Shown: positions 34,981-47,541, numbered from the stretch's first letter. The stretch: DNA of 64,000 bases from Eutrigla gurnardus (GCA_963514095.1 OY741281.1:12330882-12394881), one strand, 5' to 3'. The notes: a model not told the origin generated them from the letters alone. A program made the numbers and translations.

Positions 34981-37447
34981 GTAAGTGCCTGCATCTGCTT
35001 AGAGCCAACCCAACCTGGGGATGTTGCTGGAGAGTGAGAAAAAGAGGGGGGGAAAAAAAAAAACATAAAAAGAAAAAAAAAAATAACACTTTGTCTAATT
35101 CTATATTTATGTAGCCCTCAGCTTGAGGTGTTCACATAAAACAGTTTGTATTCAGAAGTGCTGCGGTGATCGTTATGCTGCACGTTGAGATCGGCAACTC
35201 TTCTGGCACGGTTGGCGGGTGCAGCTCAGCCTGATTCATTTGAATTAAAGTTACCAACTAAATAAAAGGGATTCACATTCCCCACTTTTACCGCTTTGTT
35301 TTTTTTTTCTCCCCTTCTTTTCAAACCTTTACTGATTGTTTTTCTTTTAAGGCTGCCCACTCGCACATTTCTTTTGATGAAGAACTTTGTACATTTACTA
35401 TGTTTGCATACATTTCTATTTACCCAACTTCAGTTATGGCACCTTTTTTTTTTGTTTGATGTTGAAATGTAATTATGTTTCGTGCAGAGTGGAAGAGCTT
35501 CTGATGCTTTTTTGATCAGAGAACACCAGCGGAGTAATATCCATCACACAAGTCTGATGACATTCAGTTTAAATGTGCGTACCTTGAATGCATTTTCAGA
35601 ACTTCTCATATTAATAATATTTATTTTTCTGAAACATATCAGTGTATAACTATCATTCAACCACTGTCTTTACCTCCACTATTTAAAAATATATACAAAA
35701 AATGTGTGCTTTGTCATTTTCAAATTTGGACTGTCTCTTCAATATAACATCCTTTATGTTAATAGTAATTCATACAAAACGTTACATGCAGTGAATATTA
35801 GTTGGCAACAACTATGCGTAACCTGCAACACCAGTATTACGGTGGCGTTTTGTGCCACTGCGGTACGACAATAATATGCAAAACAGATATACATTCCAGA
35901 CCTCTGTCAGGTTTTTCTGCCCGAGCTGTATTCTTCTCCGCTGACCCCGAACATGATTTCCTGGTGCTTAAGCCGTGGAAAACACACGCGGTCGAGGGTG
36001 TACAGGGATGTCAACATCGTGCCATATTTCTGTGGCATCTGGATAGATCATGTGCCTCTCTGCACACATATTTATTTATTTTGCCTCTTCCAGAGCGGTG
36101 TCAGGGAGGCAGATGTCCTGCTCACAGGAAAAATAATTTGCGGTGAAAAAGAAGGAGGTGGGGAGGTGGAGGGGGAAAAAAAATATATGAATATGCAAAT
36201 CTTGTCACAGTGTGGAACCTTGTAATGAGTGGGAAATGTTGTCGCCATCTTTCATTATGCAGAGGTCATTGCTTAATGCCAGGCAGCTGGGCCCAGCTTC
36301 TTCTCTCTGTGCTCCCCCCCCCCAACCCCCCAACCTCTCCTGTCATCTCGCAGCAACTTGAACCAAACTACAGCCTGGCACGAAGCAACGGCGAGGTCAC
36401 GGACGCACGTGCGCATGCAGAGGCACGCGTATCCACGTACAACACACCTGCACATCGCTGCTGAAAGAAAAACCTGCTTTGTTGAGAATGAGAAAATTCT
36501 TGAAAGTCACTGGATGAATAAAAAAATGCATAATGTAAATGTGTGATATAAATATATAGTACACTCTCATAGTCACAGGATGTATGTTGCATGTTTCATT
36601 CCGGGGAACTTTTTTTTTTTCTAAATCAATCAATCCTCCAGGTAGATCTTGAATGTATGATTTTTTTATTTTTTGTAGTTGTTGTTGTTGTTCATCATGT
36701 ACATCGCCAAAACAGCTCGCTTCCATTCTGTCTCCTCTCGCAACAGCTTTTTTCCCGAAATTTCCGCTGGCGTCCGCCCGACATTGAGCTATGGGGCTAA
36801 TCACGAGGTAAACCCGTCTCCCTCTCTCTCACGCACTCTTCATATAATCCCGGGTTCGAATGCTAAAAATGTAATGAACTTCACGGTTCATTGTGTTTGA
36901 CATTGCTTAATTAATGGGTGCATTTAAAGTACATAGGGCCCCAGTAATTGATTTATATGCATGATTTGCACATACAGCTGTTGGTTCCTGTAGGAGACTC
37001 ATCACTCAAAAAGTGGCTGTGCTGATGATAGGCTGGCTAGGTGATATCAGTTCTGTTGGCCAATCCAGCCTCAAGAAAACAAGACCAATTTATATGCGAG
37101 CACATTTTCCTTTTGAGGTTATCAAGAACTACTTAAAATTTTGACCCGGGCATTTTAATACCACATTTTAAACCAAACATTTGGAATAGTAATAGCCCGG
37201 CAAAATGTTTTGATATAGAAACCTTTTTCCTCCCGTAGCGTAATTGAATGAAATACGAAAATACAGTTGCAAGCCTTTTTTCACCAGGCTACGGCTGATG
37301 ACGAGGGTTGGCCACCGTTAGAGTCCTGCCACACAGAGCAATTAAACCCCCTCACGCCAGCACAGTGCTTTGGCTGGGCTGTCTCTCTCTATCTGTCTAT
37401 GTGCCTGGTCGCTTTCCACACAGACAGCTTGTGTTCCCGCGTTCCAG
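34981..37447. other. non-coding stretch (candidate intron)
   Basis: AT-rich sequence with several T/A homopolymers (35052-35095) and unique blocks. An exon-like piece at 36354-36395 (after CATCTCGCAG, encoding QLEPNYSLARSNGE, phase 0 to 0) has a poor donor (GTCACG) and is not adopted. A second good acceptor at 37287 (TTTTTTCACCAG) opens a different long frame up to 37497. No other gene is seen. Confidence 0.45.
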
Positions 37448-37503
37448 GACTCGGGCATCATCACCAAGAATGCCAAGGCGAGTCTACGGATCCGTGACCT
37501 AAG
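37448..37503 (+). CDS. candidate distal exon D2, 56 bp
   Basis: The acceptor TGTTCCCGCGTTCCAG ends at 37447 and the donor AG|GTACAC begins at 37504. The open frame starts in phase 0 and encodes DSGIITKNAKASLRIRDL plus two bases of an Arg codon. Thirteen of 18 codons end in G or C in an AT-rich neighbourhood. The residue content (Lys/Arg/Ile mix) reads like real protein. The donor is only moderate. Another long frame overlaps this stretch (37267-37497), so the reading is not the only one possible. Confidence 0.45.
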
Positions 37504-38091
37504 GTACACATTATGCATGGGACATATTGTGGGTTTGAGTCCGGCTTGAAAACACACACATTCCTCCTGAATGCAGGTTCTTTATTCGGTGTATTCGTAG
37601 AGCGGAAGCACCGTCTGCAGCTCTGTTGCTCGTGCCCGACCCGTGGCTACTGCATCCATGCATACGTATATCTGCATCCAACCGTGCTGAATATTCATTA
37701 TGTAACCAGAGTGTGCAATGTGAAATGATCACGGTGCAGGTTGCTTCACTCTTTGAAACTCTCTCGACTTAATCTGTTAATGAATCAAATGTAACAACAG
37801 GTGGTTGCATATTTACATGGGGGTGAATCATGTAGAAACTGGTATGTATAAAATGGTAATTTTTCTTTGTCAGGTATCATCAGGCATTATATAGTTTAGA
37901 TTTGAACCTGTAGTTTCAAACATCAGGGCCTTGACTTGCATGTGGTTTTGTTAAAAAAGGGTCACTAAAAAAAAATAGTTTTATATTTTTAATGATTTTC
38001 ACTGAGCACTTTCTACCAAATAAATAATTATGAAGATTTTTATTCTGTGGGCATTACAAATTAAATTCCATTAAATTCCAAAAAGTGCCAT

Positions 38092-38594
38092 TGTTAGGAA
38101 AGCAATTGCTATGGGACCCCAGAGCAGAGACTGACAGGTGGATGGTGCAAAACAAATAGTTGATTTAATCACAGAGCAGGCTGAGAGGCAGGAAGCTGGC
38201 TGGCATGAGCTAGTTTTCACCGGGAGCTCAACTAAGATTGTGAGGACGGGAAAATCAGGCCACGTAGCGAAGCACACCGGAAAAACCTGAGCATGGAGAG
38301 GGAAAAACGCTGGTAAGTCTCAAAAGGCAAAAAACACACACAAGAGAACTAACGCTGTAGCAAACACTCGGAACCACACTGAGCACAGACGGAATTATCT
38401 GGCCGCGTGGTGGAGTGACGACCAGGCTTGGAACAGGTTGATGAGGTGAGTGGAAGCAGGTGTGTCTCGTCTGCTGCAGAGGGAGAAGCCAGGCCACGCC
38501 CCCTGCCCCGCCCCCTGCCACACCAACTCTGTAGGAAGAAACAGAAAAGGAGAAGAAAAAAAATGCAAAACAACAACCCAACAGAATCCTAACA
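38092..38594. mobile_element. 503-bp interspersed element with TGTTAGGA/TCCTAACA ends
   Basis: The segment begins TGTTAGGA and ends TCCTAACA, which are exact 8-bp inverted ends and also fit the TG...CA rule of LTRs. Its interior (GC-richer, with CACGCCCCCTGCCCCGCCCC near the right end) differs sharply from the AT-rich flanks. I found no clean target duplication (GCCAT on the left, GGAAT on the right). It could be a solo LTR or a DNA-transposon remnant. The 108-residue minus-strand ORF inside it is not a gene. Confidence 0.5.
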
Positions 38595-39299
38595 GGAATA
38601 TCTCAAAAGACTAATAACAAAACGTGTGTTTCTTTTTGTCTGCTGGGTGAGCAGATCCTTTAAAACACCAACCATAATTATTATTGAAAGCTTTCCTTGA
38701 AGGTTTTCCTTCCTACTGAGCCGCCACCTTTGCAGTGTTAGCATTTAGCCTTCATTGACCGCGGCCTTTATGCTTAGTCCAGGCATACGCGGCGTGGTTA
38801 TAATTATTGTTTTCTGTGTGGAGATGTGGAGGTCGCTGGCCCCTAACCATTATTTGGTTTTGGACAGACCCTCGGTGGAGCTCGGATCAATTCCTCACCT
38901 AGAGAACATTCTAGCATATTTCTATCACCAGCATATTGATTTTTCCATGAGCAGGCCCCTGTTGTGTGTGTGAGGTGTTTTCATGCACGCCGCATAGAGG
39001 ATGCAGCCTGCAGCGTGCACAAACACACACACACACACGCTTGCATGGTCTGTACATGGGCCGACACACACACACACAAATGCGTTTTCATTTATTCATC
39101 TCTGTAGACACCCATAGGCATTCCTGTGTGTAAAATGCACGCATCGGCATATTTAGTGGCTTCAGATCTCAAACACACACTCGCACGTACACTCCTTGTT
39201 AAAGCAGACACCAAGTGAACCGTGTCCTCTCCGGGGCCAAGTGTCTCGCTTTCTTTATTACACCTACTAATCGATACAGACTGGCCTGGTGTCGAGGGC

Positions 39300-39460
39300 C
39301 CGCCGTCTTTCCGGCTTTCCTTTGCAGCCTCCCGTCCCTCCTCGTCCCTCCTTCCCATCATTCATTCCTTCCCTCCCTCCATTCATCCAACTTTCTGTCC
39401 CTGCACCCCTGAATTCCATCCATCCAACGGTCCGTGCATCCATCATCCCACATCCCTTCA
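39300..39460. repeat. degenerate CCTT/CCAT-rich pyrimidine repeat
   Basis: Repeated CCATTCATCCAAC, CATCCATC and CCTTCCCTCC words on the + strand suggest a decayed tetranucleotide repeat. It keeps several frames open by composition. Confidence 0.7.
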
Positions 39461-39565
39461 CCTCACACTGCAGTCATCACTCTGTCCACATGATTGTTTC
39501 GGTCCTCGGCATCACTTGGATTCAGAGGGGGAAAGAGAGCAAGCAAAGGGATAAAAGAGAGAGGG

Positions 39566-39568
<3 letters not shown>

Positions 39569-39623
<55 letters not shown>

Positions 39624-39650
39624 CGCAAGAGAGAGAGAGAGAGAGAGAGT
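39569..39650. repeat. (TG)n followed by (GA)n
   Basis: About 25 TG units are followed by CGCGCACGCAA and about 11 GA units. Confidence 0.95.
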
Positions 39651-39777
39651 TGGCGTCATTGTCATCTATAACATGGCAGGACAGGGGAGGGTGATTTGGA
39701 TTTAAATAATGTATTAGATTTTCAGAGCTACCATCCACAATGCCTCACACCACTATGAAACATAATAACTTAAAGGT

Positions 39778-39778
<1 letters not shown>

Positions 39779-39811
<33 letters not shown>
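39779..39811. repeat. (TG)n microsatellite
   Basis: About 16 TG units. Confidence 0.95.
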
Positions 39812-39816
<5 letters not shown>

Positions 39817-42149
39817 AAGGTGAAAGAAAGAGGGGGAGAGAGAGAGAGGCATACTATATGAAATTGCACGTCTTTTAGATGCAAATTGAGTTCCGTGTAA
39901 AATGGTTTGTTGCAGACTGATCGGGTCAAATTGTATTCCTGCTGTTGTTTAGCAATAAAGAAAAGAGTCTTTTATTGTCCAAGTGTGTTAGAAACACACA
40001 CAAGTGAGGCGGCAGAGCGGAATTGGAGCTGAGGGCTTTGGCGCCGGTGCTTTGAGACAAAGGAGGTGGCCAGGCAAAGCGTGGAGGAGGGGGGGGATAA
40101 AAGATTGTGCTGGAATTTGTCTACAGCCAATAATCATTGTGGTGCAGAAGAGGAGTACTATATCAGAGCGCCAAATCAATATCACATTACTTTGAGTATG
40201 GGAGTATATACAAGACTCATCAAATTGATTATTTTTGATGCTACAATGGCAGTTTCATTTGCCGGGGCCCTCAACAACAACTACTGTTCAATTACCGGGG
40301 CTGTGTGTGAGTTGAAAAAAAAAAGAAAAGAAAGAAAAACAAAACAAGACAAATGGATATGTATTTGACTAAAATAAAGCCTTGCCTGGAATAGAAATGA
40401 GGAATGGCATGTCACAGACAAGCTCTGGTTAAAAGATGACTTGTTTCATCGGACATTGAAATTTCATGAATATATTTTCCGAGGGCCCTGGAAAAAAAAC
40501 AGAATTCATCATGAAGTTTGAACAGGCTATAATGTCATAGTGCAGATCAGTCAAATTCATAATGTGTTGTGTGTGGAAGTGTGGCCTTGGTGGTTGTAGA
40601 CAGACTGCAAGGGCTTATGTTGATTCACAAAATTGTATTTAGTCACCTTTTAAAATCATTTAGAGCCACAATTAAAACAGGTGTTTTGTAAGAAATGTAG
40701 TCAGTTTGGGTCCTTTGCAGTTTGTTCATGTAATCTTACAAAAATGTCATATCTATATCAAGCAGCAAAGTCATCTAAACAAATTCCTTTCTGCTCCGTT
40801 TGGAATAGTTGGAACACTAAAAAGTTGCCTCCGTGAGTAACATCAGTCCAACAGTTGCTCAGAACGGCCTCCACCAATGAACTCCTCCTCCTAATGGCTT
40901 TAAGTCTTCAATATGGGGCCATCAGGAGAGACAAGGCGCAGCGGCTCCTTGGATGATTAAAAAGTCATTTCCTTAACTGTCCTCCCAGGATTTGCGAGCT
41001 TTCTTTTTTGTAAGAAAACATTAAATTGCTCCAATCAAGCATAAACGTCTCCTGCTTGTGGTGTAATTTGTACTGCTGTTCGCGTGGTGGGCGCTTATTT
41101 GTCATCCTTTTCCTTTGGCGCTTTTCCCAACCGCCTTGATCAACAATTAATGGTTGAAATTGCTTCCTTGTTACTTATGGCTGTGGAGACAGATGCGGCA
41201 ATGCAAAAAAAAAGAAGAAAAAAAAGAAAAAAAGATAGTTTAATTGAACAGCGGAAATGTGTTGAGATGTGGTTTTGACTTTCTTCATACAGTACTGAAC
41301 TCATTTCTACTTGTCCTTTTACTTTTTCCTATAGGTTTTATAGTGCGCTCTTAACGCATGATACATTATAACAGAAATACAGTATCACAACAGCAGTGGC
41401 CCACTCTTTCTCTCCTGTCCACTTTATTCCTCTCTACCTCTCTGCTCTTCTGTCTCTCTCTCCCCCACTCTGTATTTTTTTTTTTTTTTTACACAATGAC
41501 CTTTAGTGCTCTTTCCTTCATTGCAGGGACAGGCCCGGGCCTGGCATCTGATAGAATCAATATTCTATTATGATAGTGCGTGGAGCGTGTGGGGCTTTAC
41601 AACTCCGCTGTAATAGTCTCTCTATTTCATCCCATGGCAGCCATGGCCTGAGGGATCATCCAGGCTTCTCCAGGCGCTATGCTCCCAGCATCGCCCCATT
41701 TCCATTAGCGTCGCAGGCCTCTGCCTACCAGGGGACAATCTGTGTGACCGATGGATGGGGTTGAGAAAGAGTCCAGCCCGGTTGCAATGTGTGTCAATAG
41801 ACTGTGTAATAGCCGGACCTGGGTGAAATGTTAGTTAAATGGCTTTTCAGTTTTAAAAAAGAACCAAGAGCGATACTTGTGCTATTTCTCTTATTTTATC
41901 TCGGTGCTATTTCCACAATTAAATAATCCCTGGAGGTGAAATCAAACTAAATCAGGTTACATCTGAACACATTAAATGATTGATAGGTGTCTTACTTACT
42001 AGAATTTTGGATAAATGTCATAACAAAATTAAAGACAACATATTTTTGAATTGATTTTAAAACAAAATGTCTATTGGATTTGGACCTTGGTGCCGTGCAG
42101 CCCCCCCGCACCACACTCCAGCTTGTAAAACAGTTGTTGATTAGAAGAG

Positions 42150-42480
42150 TGCACTAGCATGGAGGGAGTGCTAAAGTGAAATGTTAAGCTATTAGAGATC
42201 ATGGCACCAGGCAGACCCCCATAAAAGATTCATGCCATTACAGCTGCCTCTCTCGAATAATTAACTAATGTGAGTATTTTACTCAGCCAAACGCAGTTAC
42301 GGTTTAAAAATCCTTGCATTTAAATGTCATTTGGGCGTGGAGTTTAGATGTGAATTCTTAATCTCGGGCAATAAACATTACGAGGTTAACGGGGCGCGCT
42401 GGGAGAAGCGACGCGGCGGCCCGAGAGGCTTCCATCAAACCTGTGTTACAATCCATTCCGCTCGAAAATGTCAGCATTCG
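42150..42480. promoter_or_regulatory. candidate conserved non-coding block
   Basis: A non-repetitive block with CATGCCATTACAGCTGCCTC, a homeodomain-type word ATAATTAACTAATG at 42257-42270, GCATTTAAATGTCATTTGGG and GGGCAATAAACATTACG. The 14-base word recurs at 60327-60340 in a similar context. The assignment is by texture and the shared motif only. Confidence 0.35.
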
Positions 42481-44395
42481 TTGTAAAATACATTACAGTT
42501 TCTCTCTGTCGAGGAGTTGTTGGAACGCATAATATTTGTAAAGTCACAGAAGTCAAGAACGGGCCCTTTAAAGCTTATGGTCAGTGCAGAATTGCCCTTT
42601 GCAGTCACACGTCGGTTGGACTGTACCTGTAGTTTTTATCCTCCTTGGGTCCCATTTACTCCTGATGTATGCCTTTCTGTTCTCCCGGACGGGTTCTCCC
42701 TGACAGCATCCACGTTCCTCATCCCCCCGAAACTCCGCCCCGGCCTCTCTCCGTTTGATTGAGAGTTGGGTGACTGGAGGTGTGTGATGAGGGCCCCGTT
42801 TGTCTCATATTCATCATGATGTAACCGTGAGCAACCCGGATCTAAATTACCTTCGTCTGGCATCATTCCAGCACATGCTATAAATGAGGTAATCGTCCTT
42901 GACTATAAAATTTGCATTTTCAAGACTTAATTGCTATCATTACATTTTTTGCGTAATTCTATTAATTTAACAGAATGGGGGATCAGAGGCTTTTTTATGG
43001 TTATAATTTGCAGTAAAACAATGCATTCGCAAAGTAGGAAAAAAAAAGTCTTGAATAGAAAAAAGGGTAAGTGGAGGATCAGGACCACTCTGGCCTCTCA
43101 TCATGAATTTCCATTATCCCTTTGCATTCGAAAATGGTGGTGAAAAAAAACGAGCCCACGAATATATTTAGAAAAAAAAACTTCCACTAAAATGCAGTCG
43201 GGACAGGAGGATGTGTGTTTGTGTACGCCAGCATGAAAAGCTCTTGGGTTGATGGCCGACGAATGCATCAATTATACCCCATCATCACATTGTGCGGGCC
43301 AGCTGAAGCTTGTGTCTTAATAATGTCGGGCCGGGGCTCTATTTTTTGCAACGCTTTTTTTTTTTTAATCCCGCCTGCCTCCTTTGTGTATGCACGTACA
43401 CGATGTCAGCTGCGCTCAGTAGTGCCGTCCCCAAATAGTACGGCGGAGAGCACGGCGGATGACACGGAACAACGGAGCCATCAACTCCCATTTATGCTTC
43501 CTGCAGTGACCTTGCCACAGACGTCTACGAGGTTCAGAAGAGCGCCAAGCTAAGTGCCAGCAACATTCTGCAACCCGCTGCACTTCCTCGCACTCTGCTG
43601 ACCTTAAAAGTGTGGCCTCGATTTGGGGGGGGAGGCTGTAAATACGCACAAGCATTCTGCTCGTCCTCTTTTGCACTGCCCTATGCTATCACACCGCCAT
43701 TGTTCATAATGTTGATCACACAGGTGTAGCAGATGCTGCCAATCACCTTGCTTTGAGTCGGAAACAGCAACACTGACTCCAACAGATACTTATATTATAA
43801 TACTTTACATATACCGCCGTTACATGCTTACATGGTTTAAATGAAGACCATGGCCACATGATGATACCTTCCCCCCAAGCCAAGACCTGCAATCCTGTTA
43901 TTATTCCTCAAGCTTTTACATAATTCAAGTGGCACAACTTTGCTGATCAATAACTAGTGGGCTGACACAATGAATACATTCAGGGCTTTTAACTTGTTAA
44001 AATGCAACAGTAGCTCAATAAATGAATAGATACATAAATAAATCCCCTGTAGGCGTTACATGGCTCTGCAGCCTCAATGACAACAATGCAACCAAAGAGA
44101 ATATGCATAATAATGCATATTTCAGGGCTTTTCATCCAACATGTGGCCCAAAACCAACTGCCATTTAGTCCAAGTGCACATTAGCATGCTCCAGGTTTAT
44201 GGTAAAAAATAATGCTAAATATGCTTATTATGCTATTTAAGACGGTAATCCAGGATGATTTACATTAATAGCAATCACATTGAATTCCACATTTGTCTGA
44301 GCGAAGTACAAAGGTCAGTGTTTGGGACAATCTAACATTGCTTCTTTAGAACAAAATAATCAATATTTGTGGAATCCTGAAGCAAGACAGTACAG

Positions 44396-44531
44396 GGAGT
44401 GCGAGAGGGTACAGTGCACCCTTCCTCCCGGTCTCCCTTTCTTCTACGCATCGCTCACGCTGACGTCGGCCGACACCGACCAGGTGGCGTCGTCACAACG
44501 GGTTCCCACGGAGCCTTCAAACAGGAAGCAG
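44396..44531 (+). CDS. candidate distal exon D3, 136 bp
   Basis: The segment ends at a very good donor (AAGCAG|GTAAGG). The frame enters in phase 2: the first G completes the Arg begun at 37502. It then runs 45 codons to a phase-0 end, encoding ECERVQCTLPPGLPFFYASL, then a Ser/Thr/Asp-rich part and TEPSNRKQ. Thirty-four of 45 codons end in G or C, the strongest coding-like bias in the distal region. The acceptor (GCAAGACAGTACAG) lacks a pyrimidine tract. An alternative acceptor inside the segment (ACACCGACCAG, ending 44481) keeps the same frame and has a long pyrimidine-rich lead. Confidence 0.45.
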
Positions 44532-47083
44532 GTAAGGCCTGACACTCCGGCCTCGATGCCTAACGTAGCGGCGGGGAAAACACTGGGCTTTGTTTTTGAC
44601 CGTGTCAAGCGACATCAGCTCAAGCTCCGGTGTGAGGTGCGTAAGACCATTACCTTCTTCGGGTCTCTGTTTCAGCGACGCAGGTCGGAGTGTGTGTGTG
44701 CGTGTGTTGTGTCTCCATTGCAGATGTGGTTGGGAGAAGCTGTCAGGTGCATACGCACTGTACATACCTGAGCACTAGTGACAGGGGCACTTTAGTGTGT
44801 GTGTGTAGGGGAGAGAAGAGGGGTGACTCTTACATCTGGACAATGCTTCATGGCTGAGTTACACTTAAAGGCCCGATCCTCAATCCAGTCCTCAAAGACA
44901 TCCATACTGCAGTCAGGCCAACCACACAGCATGCAGAGGTTTTTTCTTTTGTCTGTTCCACAGTTTAGATGTAGTTATTGTTTTCTATTTACAACTTGAA
45001 TTCATATATTACATGTGCGGTCCACTTGGGCTTGTTGCAGGCTAAATGACAGAGAGAACATTGCGTACGATGATCGAGGCCTCCAAAAGGCGCTACCGAT
45101 TCTTCGACTTTGTTTGAGTTTGGATTTGAGATTCTCACTCATGCGTTGAGAGGTACGACGGCTCACGGCCGTTACGATAATCTCCATCCATCAGCACACT
45201 AAGCTCGCCGCATTAATACGTTCCATCCTCCAGTGGTTTGGTGTTTTTTTATGACATTTGTCAATAATGGGTAAACACTCTTCGATGTCAACACTCCAAG
45301 TTAGTCACTCCTGGTATGCGGCCAATTCAAGCTGTTTGCTCAAGATTAAGTTCTAAACATAAAAATAATACAGAGGCAATGGTGAAATCTTGAATTGATC
45401 CAAGATGTTTGGATAGTCACCCTTCAAATGTTAAGCCAACAAGTTGAATCACTTTGTGTTAGTAAAGGTGTACAACTCTAGTTGCTGCTGGTATGCCCTC
45501 TGTTTGTCTGGGACTCCTGTATTAATGAGTGTGGTGTTGAAAGAAAGGAAAACAAATTTAAAGTTAAAAATGTTAAAGTTGAAAATAAATAGGTTTGATG
45601 TTTCCTAATGCCAAAATCAAGAGCTCATTCGGCGTGGTGAAAGCCTGGCTCTCTGCATACTCAAACAGAGGGGCATTTAGTTGATGAAGCACTGTACTTG
45701 ACATTCATCTGTTGTGCAAATTAACATTTAATAGCCATACACATTTGAATATGTTCTTTCTTGACACAGTGAGAAACCCGCAACATCGACTACATACACA
45801 AGCTGAGCGGGGCGAGAGATGGGTTTTGGCCGCAAGCGTTTTTTGCCCACCGCAAGCGACCATTAATTGTTTTTTTGGTAAAATAGCTAACTGCGGCGGC
45901 AATTTTTCAACATTGTTTCTTGTTTTGTTTCTTCCTGTAAACAATTCTTGCCTCACAATTTGTTCATCATAACTCGGCGTTGGGTGGCGGAGAGGGGACA
46001 TTTTTCGTGCCCCGGAGTAACGACCTTGAAAAAAATGGCCAGTGGGAGGATGATGAAGGAAAGATGGCTTCGCATTTGTCATGTTTGGGAATTAAATAGA
46101 TGTTTGTTGAGTTATTGTTGCACAGTTGACCAACAGACACTGCTAACATGTGCCTCTTTCTCCAGTCACTATTGTCTTTGAATAATGAAGGTCACACACA
46201 CACAAACACACACAGACTGTGCACAAGCATTCACATTTTCTATGGAGGGTGTTATACCATAACTGGCAACCCTGCTATTTGGCTGTGCCTCCCTGTGCTT
46301 CAGCTCAGCAGCGTGACACCATCTGTCTACTAGGTGCTGTTTGTTTGGTGCTGCTTGACTTCAGCTTGAGAGGAAGCCACTCTGCCACACGTCAGGTGGT
46401 GCGCACAATGTTTTAGAGGAGTTATCATGGAGCGTGCAAAAGGGAGGTAATAAGCCAAGGTGATGTCACAGAGATTTGTTTTGCTTTGGAGAAGAGGCCT
46501 TTGCGCATCGGTGTGTTTCTCCAGACTTTTGATAGCTCTCTCTTCATCAGTGCTTGAAGATTAGGAAGAAAATCTCTAACAAAACTTTGTGTACAAACCA
46601 GAGACTGTCTGTGCTACAAACATCATGGTCGCTGATTTATTTATGCCGAGACAACATTATTTTAAGTATTTATGGAGCTGCAGTCTCAGCATAGCCTACC
46701 TCCGATCGATCCGAACTCCATTCAGAAAACAAGCATTTTAAAAGGTGAGACACATAACAAACCATGACTTTAGACTTTTTACTGTTTGTCGTCAACAAAA
46801 TTGTTTATTTTGTTTATTCTGGGTTCATAGCGCTATAGTGAACCAGCCGAAGTGTGGCTTACTATTCACGGTGAATACAGCTAAGTGAAACCTTTGGGTG
46901 ATGTTATTAACTCAGAAAGTGATTATTTCTGCCACGATTGATGAAACCTTGTCTCCATCAAAGTAAGCGCGAGTGACGCGAATGAACACAACTTGCGCGA
47001 GTAATATGAGGTGAAAATTTGCTTTGCGTTTGGTGTGATACCTCCTTTACACTCAGCAAAACGGTCTCTCTCCTTCTGGTCAG
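44532..47083. other. candidate 2.55-kb intron
   Basis: Between the donor at 44532 and the acceptor TCTCCTTCTGGTCAG at 47083 the sequence is unique and AT-rich, with a short CA/AC tract near 46193-46213. The 125-residue minus-strand ORF at 45705-46082 and the overlapping + frames have no splice context. I see no gene. Confidence 0.45.
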
Positions 47084-47149
47084 GATGAGGTGCCGTCCTT
47101 CGGGGTGAGACCCGTGGAAACACTGGTACCAGCCCTGACCTTGTGCTAA
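47084..47149 (+). CDS. candidate distal terminal exon D4 with stop
   Basis: A strong acceptor (GGTCTCTCTCCTTCTGGTCAG) precedes a phase-0 frame of 21 codons (DEVPSFGVRPVETLVPALTL, then C) ending in TAA at 47147-47149. Phase matches D3. Fifteen of 21 codons end in G or C. It would give an alternative C-terminus about 14 kb beyond the proximal one. An AATAAA hexamer lies near 47650, at the edge of a dispersed repeat, and could be its polyadenylation signal (inference). Confidence 0.4.
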   Translation, partial: DEVPSFGVRPVETLVPALTLC

Positions 47150-47453
47150 CTGGTGTCTTGGTGTTGTTTGTGTATGTGTGTGGGCACCAAAGAGGGTGCG
47201 TCTCCTCTTGATTGAGACTGATGTGTGCCGATTGGTTGCCAGGCCGCGCTCAGCAGCGGCTCGGCAATGTCAGGTGTAATTAGCAGCCGTCAATGAAAGA
47301 GTCCCAGACCTGGGGGATTCATTAGGGAACAACCTCCCCTATCTCAACGCACTGACAGCCCTTCACACTTAGCACACATAGCAGACACACGCCATTCCTG
47401 TCTGATCCCACAGCTCCAAATAATGACTCCCAGCTAAGTCTCTCCCCGAGTCC

Positions 47454-47459
<6 letters not shown>

Positions 47460-47541
<82 letters not shown>
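47460..47541. repeat. (TG)n microsatellite, longest perfect one in the window
   Basis: About 40 uninterrupted TG units. Likely highly length-variable. Confidence 0.97.

Larger units (their letters stand above)
37504..44395. other. candidate 6.9-kb intron, mostly non-coding
   Basis: This stretch contains an inverted-end element (38092-38594), degenerate CCAT/CCTT-rich sequence (39300-39460), a (TG)n-(GA)n tract (39569-39650), a (TG)n tract (39779-39811), and enhancer-like blocks at 40400-41050 and 42150-42480. At about 43510-43620 a frame reading DLATDVYEVQKSAKLSASN with mild codon bias follows an acceptor-like CTTCCTGCAG, but it has no good donor. ORFs elsewhere are unsupported. Confidence 0.5.

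Noticed and set aside
36069..36142. Exon-like segment after CCTCTTCCAG with phase matching exon 6
   Set aside because: It ends almost at once at a weak donor or TGA, and its Arg/Gly/Cys content has no codon bias.
36354..36395. Exon-like segment encoding QLEPNYSLARSNGE
   Set aside because: The acceptor is fair but the donor GTCACG is poor, and it cannot follow exon 6 because the phases differ.
38255..38581. 108-residue hydrophobic minus-strand ORF
   Set aside because: It lies entirely inside the inverted-end element at 38092-38594 and shows no transposase or other domain.
44322..44771. 149-residue + strand ORF taken as one gene
   Set aside because: Only the middle part (44396-44531) has coding-like bias and it ends at a strong splice donor. 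The rest runs into TG-rich intron-like sequence.
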